From Thalassovita sp. (lineage in GTDB: Bacteria > Pseudomonadota > Alphaproteobacteria > Rhodobacterales > Rhodobacteraceae), in contig JARGPB010000006.1 of the NCBI GenBank assembly GCA_029212905.1, forward strand, positions 150,324 through 214,323: DNA of 64,000 nucleotides. Reading direction: 5' to 3'. Position 1 is the first letter of the stretch; each line of letters opens with the position of its first letter. Shown here in pieces: positions 60,432 through 64,000 of the stretch. The notes beneath the pieces are model-generated. The model saw only the letters and a program-made list of their open reading frames with translations. It had not been told where the DNA came from and did no database searches. Position numbers and translations under genes: made by a program.

Positions 60432-61397
60432 ATGACGATCACCGTAGAGCGGGACATTTTCCGCCTGGCGCAAGTTTTTACGATCAGTCGGGGAAGCCGG
60501 ACCGAAGCTCAGGTCCTGACCGTGAGGGTGGTGCGAGATGGTGTGACTGGTTGGGGTGAATGTGTTCCCTATGCGCGCTATGGCGAAACGTTGGATTCGG
60601 TGACGCGAGAGATTTTGTCGTTGCCGTCGGACGTGACCCGCGAGGCTCTGCAGGGGATTTTGCCTGCTGGGGCCGCGCGCAATGCTGTCGATTGCGCCTT
60701 GTGGGATCTGGAGGCGAAGGCGGCGGGCAAGCGGGTGTGGGACCTGGCTGGTTTGCCGGAGCCGGTACCGGAAATCACGGCCTATACGCTATCGTTGGCC
60801 TCGCCCGAAGAGATGCGCGCACAGGCGGAAAAAAACGCGTTTCGCCCGGTGTTGAAGATCAAGCTGGGAACGCCTGACGATATGCCCCGGCTGGAGGCTG
60901 TGCGGGCCGGGGCGCCGGAGGCCAAGATCATCGTGGATGCGAATGAAGGGTGGAGTGCGGAAGTCTATGCTGATCTGGCCCCGCATCTGGTCAGGTTGGG
61001 CGTGGCTTTGGTAGAGCAGCCGTTGCCAGCTGATCAGGATGATGCGTTGATCGGGATGGCGCGGCCCGTGCCCGTCTGTGCTGACGAGAGCTGCCATGAC
61101 CGGGCGTCCTTACCCGCGTTGACCGGAAAATACGACGTAGTGAACATCAAGCTGGACAAAACCGGCGGCCTGACCGAGGCGCTGGCGCTGCGCGAGCAGG
61201 CGTTGCGCGAGGGGTTTCAGGTGATGGTGGGCTGCATGGTGGGATCGTCTTTGGCGATGGCCCCGGCGACGTTGGTGGCGCAGGGCGCGATGGTCACGGA
61301 TTTGGACGGGCCGCTTTTGCTGGCTGAAGACCGGGACAACGCACTGCAATTCGACGCAGACGGCGTACATGCTCCGGCTGCATCTCTTTGGGGGTGA
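60432..61397 (+). CDS. dgcA: N-acetyl-D-glutamate racemase DgcA (dipeptide epimerase-like enolase)
   Basis: The start MTITVERDIFRLAQ at 60432 follows AACGGGGGCGG; an earlier in-frame ATG at 60411 is less family-like. The 321-residue protein is a mandelate racemase/enolase member with KIKLG (first Lys pair, about 149-153), IIVDANEGW (metal Asp), LVEQPLP (metal Glu), CADESCHDRA and NIKLDKTGGL (second Lys). Many such proteins are L-Ala-D/L-Glu epimerases; the dgcN neighbour makes the N-acetyl-glutamate role more likely. Confidence 0.75.
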   Translation: MTITVERDIFRLAQVFTISRGSRTEAQVLTVRVVRDGVTGWGECVPYARYGETLDSVTREILSLPSDVTREALQGILPAGAARNAVDCALWDLEAKAAGKRVWDLAGLPEPVPEITAYTLSLASPEEMRAQAEKNAFRPVLKIKLGTPDDMPRLEAVRAGAPEAKIIVDANEGWSAEVYADLAPHLVRLGVALVEQPLPADQDDALIGMARPVPVCADESCHDRASLPALTGKYDVVNIKLDKTGGLTEALALREQALREGFQVMVGCMVGSSLAMAPATLVAQGAMVTDLDGPLLLAEDRDNALQFDADGVHAPAASLWG

Positions 61398-61601
61398 AGC
61401 GCATGCCGATTGCGGGCTGGAAAGGCTCGCTGACTCTCGGGCGGGCAATCCTTTGAGGCGCCGCAGCCCATTGCTGCGCATACACCGCTGATTCTGCGTG
61501 AAGCCTGCGCCCAATCTCTTGCATCCGGGGCCACGATAAGCTTTGGGTAGCACGTGAAACGAAATGATGACGGTGGCCCTGGCCAAATGAAGGAGACGCC
61601 C

Positions 61602-62465
61602 ATGACCCGCACTGTATACGTGAATGGAGACTATTTGCCCGAAGACGAGGGGAAGGTTTCGATCTTTGATCGGGCGTTCCTGATGGCGGATGGCGTGTAC
61701 GAAGTGACCAGTGTGCTGGGAGGCAAGCTGATTGATTTCGCGGGGCACTCGAAGCGACTGGAGCGGTCGCTGAACGAGCTGGACATCCCCAAACCGCCAG
61801 AGTTTGACGACCTGCTGGAGGTCCACCGCAAGCTGGTTGCCGAGAATGGCGTGGAAGAGGGAATGGTCTATCTACAGGTCACGCGCGGGGCTGCGGATGA
61901 TCGTGATTTTGTGTTCCCTGATCCCGAAACCACCCGCCCGACTGTTGTGCTGTTTACTCAGAACAAGCCCGGTCTGGCTGATAACCCAGCCGCGAAAAAG
62001 GGGATCAAGGTGATCTCGATCGAAGATATTCGCTGGGGGCGCCGGGACATCAAGACAGTGCAGCTGCTATATCCCTCGATGGGTAAGATGATGGCCAAGA
62101 AGGCCGGGTGTGATGACGCCTGGCTGGTCGAGGATGGGTTTGTGACCGAGGGGACTTCGAACAACACTTATATCGTCAAGGATGGCAAGATCATCACGCG
62201 CAACCTGAGCAATGATATCTTGCACGGGATCACCCGTGCCGCGGTGTTGAAGTTCGCTCGTGAGGCGCAGATGGAAGTCGAAGAGCGCGCGTTTACCATC
62301 GAAGAGGCTCAGCAAGCGGATGAGGCGTTTTTCACCTCGGCGTCGGCGTTTGTGATGCCCGTGATTGAAATTGATGGTGCCGCAATTGGAGATGGAACTG
62401 TCGGCAAGGTGGCCCCGCGGTTGCGTGAAATCTATCTGGACGAAAGCCGTAAGGCAGGGATCTGA
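61602..62465 (+). CDS. D-amino-acid aminotransferase
   Basis: The start MTRTVYVNGDYLPEDEGKVS has AAGGAG seven bases upstream. The 287-residue fold-type IV PLP enzyme has FDRAFLMADGVYEV (about 22-35), the PLP Lys in RRDIKTVQLLYPSMGKMMAKKAG (about 145), GTSNNTYIVKDG and FTSASAFVMPV. It matches D-alanine/D-glutamate aminotransferase rather than BCAT by the SIFDRAF and length. Its substrate fits the D-glutamate locus. Confidence 0.85.
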   Translation: MTRTVYVNGDYLPEDEGKVSIFDRAFLMADGVYEVTSVLGGKLIDFAGHSKRLERSLNELDIPKPPEFDDLLEVHRKLVAENGVEEGMVYLQVTRGAADDRDFVFPDPETTRPTVVLFTQNKPGLADNPAAKKGIKVISIEDIRWGRRDIKTVQLLYPSMGKMMAKKAGCDDAWLVEDGFVTEGTSNNTYIVKDGKIITRNLSNDILHGITRAAVLKFAREAQMEVEERAFTIEEAQQADEAFFTSASAFVMPVIEIDGAAIGDGTVGKVAPRLREIYLDESRKAGI

Positions 62466-62569
62466 TCCCATTCGGATGAGAGCCGAAGGGCATTTGGACC
62501 GCGTGAGGCATTCGCTTTGCGCGGTCTTGTCATGCTAGCCTGACCCATGTCCCAAAACAGGAGAGCCCC

Positions 62570-63640
62570 ATGCCAACCCCGGTTTTCGACGTCGCAGACC
62601 CCGTTCTGGTGACGGGTGCCAATGGGTATCTGGCCGGGTGGCTGGTAAAACGGTTGCTGGAACAGGGCGCTACAGTCCACGCCACTGTGCGCGACCCCGA
62701 TAATGCGGCCAAGGTGGCTCATTTGAAGGTATTGGCCGATGGTCTGCCTGGGGTGTTGAAACTGTATCAGGCCGATTTGTTGGTCGAGGGGAGTTTTGCC
62801 GAGGCGATGGTTGGCTGCGGGTTGGTGTTTCACACGGCGTCGCCTTTTACGACGAACGTGCGGGACGCGCAGCGTGATTTGGTGGATCCGGCGGTTCGGG
62901 GGACGCGCAACGTGCTGGAACAGGCCAATCGAACCGAAACCGTGAAACGCGTGGTGCTCACCAGTTCTTGTGCGGCGATATTCGGGGATCAGGCGGACAT
63001 TGCCGGGGTGCCGGGCGGCGTGCTGACCGAGGCGATCTGGAACACCTCTTCGACGCTGACGCACCAGCCTTATTCCTATTCCAAAACCATGGCCGAGGGC
63101 GCGGCCTGGCAGATCGCGGGTACCCAGGAACAGTGGAAACTGGTCGTCATCAATCCGGGCTTGGTCGTTGGGCCGGGACTGTCCGAAAAACAAAGCTCCG
63201 AGTCCTTCAACCTGGTGCGACAGCTGGGGGATGGGGCGTTTAAAGCGGGCGTTCCAGCCTATGAAATCGGGATGGTTGACGTGCGGGATGTGGCCGAGGC
63301 CCATTTACGTGCGGGTTTTATCCCACAGGCCGAAGGGCGCCATATCGTATTCGAGAAGCCGTACAGCTTTTTGGATCTGGCGCAGGTTCTACGGGCCGAG
63401 TTCGGGGGTGCTTATCCGTTTCCGCGCAAAGAGCTTCCCAAATGGTTGCTATGGCTTGTGGGGCCGATGGTGAGCAACGCGATCACACGTAAAATGGCGG
63501 CTCGGTCGTTCGGATTCCCGTGGAAAGCAGATAACAGCAAGTCGATACAGGCGCTTGGTCTGAGCTATCGCCCCGTTTCCCAGGCTGTCATCGAAATGTT
63601 CCAACAGCTGATCGATTCTGGTCAGATCCCCAAGGCCTAA
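62570..63640 (+). CDS. Extended SDR, dihydroflavonol-4-reductase-like
   Basis: The 356-residue protein has VLVTGANGYLAGWLVKRLLEQG (NADP Rossmann motif, residues 12-33), VVLTSSCAAIF, and YSYSKTMAEGAAW (Tyr-x-x-x-Lys, about 167-171). These are features of the DFR/anthocyanidin-reductase/cinnamoyl-CoA-reductase family. The substrate is unknown. It starts 104 bases after the aminotransferase and probably is not part of D-glutamate catabolism. Confidence 0.85.
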   Translation: MPTPVFDVADPVLVTGANGYLAGWLVKRLLEQGATVHATVRDPDNAAKVAHLKVLADGLPGVLKLYQADLLVEGSFAEAMVGCGLVFHTASPFTTNVRDAQRDLVDPAVRGTRNVLEQANRTETVKRVVLTSSCAAIFGDQADIAGVPGGVLTEAIWNTSSTLTHQPYSYSKTMAEGAAWQIAGTQEQWKLVVINPGLVVGPGLSEKQSSESFNLVRQLGDGAFKAGVPAYEIGMVDVRDVAEAHLRAGFIPQAEGRHIVFEKPYSFLDLAQVLRAEFGGAYPFPRKELPKWLLWLVGPMVSNAITRKMAARSFGFPWKADNSKSIQALGLSYRPVSQAVIEMFQQLIDSGQIPKA

Positions 63641-63700
63641 ATGGTGCCGCCAAAATGGTGAGGTGAATTGGGTGGTGACGATAGAGGGTTCACCTCATAA

Positions 63701-63982
63701 GTTGGCGATATAGTAGGTGTAGCATGGACAGCCACAGAACTTGATGCCGCTGTCGCGGATTATTTTGTGATGCTGTCCGCCGAGCTGAGGGCGGAACCCT
63801 ATGTAAAGGCGCGGCACCGAAGGGCCTTGTTGAATGTGGTCAATCATTCCGAAGGCTCGATTGAATTCTTGCACCGAAATATCAGCGCCATTTTACAGGG
63901 CATGGGAGAGGTCTGGATCCAGGGCTACAGGCCGCCCATCTGGACCTGCCGCGGTTTTGTGCTGCCCCGGGTGCTCGTTTAA
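63701..63982 (+). pseudogene. Broken gene remnant (defence-nuclease-like N-terminus)
   Basis: The plus frame reads VAWTATELDAAVADYFVMLS, LRAEPYVKARHRRALL, SIEFLHRNISAILQGMG and WIQGYRPPIW, then stops. From memory this block (W-x-x-E-x6-DYF-x-ML, SIEFKHQNISAVL, GYKP) is an N-terminal domain found on HNH or DUF3883 restriction-like proteins. An in-frame TAA at 63698 precedes it and no ATG, GTG or TTG lies between that stop and FVM, so the gene has lost its start. The family name is uncertain. Confidence 0.4.
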
Positions 63983-64000
63983 GCCACCTTGCGTTCGAAG

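Noticed and set aside
1..64000. CRISPR array, prophage, insertion sequence or toxin-antitoxin pair
   Set aside because: No regular direct repeats, integrase, transposase or phage structural frames were seen.

Overview
The window reads as an ordinary chromosomal stretch of an alphaproteobacterium of the order Rhodobacterales (Roseobacter group). The evidence is moderately high GC, the fbcFBC-type cytochrome bc1 operon, an MclA-type malyl-CoA lyase, a FYDLN-acid protein, Hint-domain proteins typical of this group, the order rsfS-rlmH-gpmI-envC-ctpA-rppH, and a short intergenic repeat. There are no insertion sequences, prophage, CRISPR array or rRNA operon. Gene density is high. Most genes are housekeeping, with a few decayed remnants in the gaps.

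Layout. 1-7 kb: a GNAT acetyltransferase (cut by the window edge), dapE, two Hint-domain proteins, a glutamate-receptor-like channel protein and dapD. 7-12 kb: a LOG-family protein, rlmN, an IalB-like periplasmic protein, asparaginase and a tyrosine phosphatase. 12-17.7 kb (minus strand): rppH, ctpA, envC, gpmI, rlmH, rsfS. 17.8-27 kb: a mechanosensitive channel, a decayed gene pair, then leuC-leuD and leuB separated by four unrelated genes. 27-35.6 kb: a Na/Pi cotransporter, tRNA-Pro, a LysR/GMC oxidoreductase divergent pair, tRNA-Lys, dapF, mtaB, a PaiB-like protein and a GST. 35.6-39.3 kb: an outer-membrane barrel and petABC. 39.4-47.6 kb: a ubiquinone hydroxylase, an amidase, a DapC-like aminotransferase, ftsK, lolA and a lytic transglycosylase. 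47.7-57.4 kb: an AEC transporter, hspQ, a gamma-glutamyltransferase, an RsbW/STAS partner-switching pair, tRNA-Ala, FYDLN, a YgjP-like metallopeptidase, a GntR regulator, accA, an Asp/Glu racemase-like protein and a LysE/Lrp pair. 57.5-64 kb: EthD, malyl-CoA lyase, a probable D-glutamate catabolic set (dgcN, dgcA, D-amino acid aminotransferase), a dihydroflavonol-reductase-like SDR and a broken gene end.

Themes. Four enzymes of the succinylase branch to meso-diaminopimelate (dapD, a dapC candidate, dapE, dapF) lie within 43 kb as separate units. Cell-envelope upkeep is prominent (EnvC, CtpA, LolA, lytic transglycosylase, FtsK). The strongest candidates for unusual biology are the channel-like periplasmic-binding protein, a Hint domain that has lost its catalytic Cys and His, the dgcN-dgcA-dat locus, several long inverted repeats, and a repeat with two fixed halves around three variable bases. 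I did not find a clearly new multi-gene system. All assignments come from reading the sequence and from memory of protein families; no database search was run.
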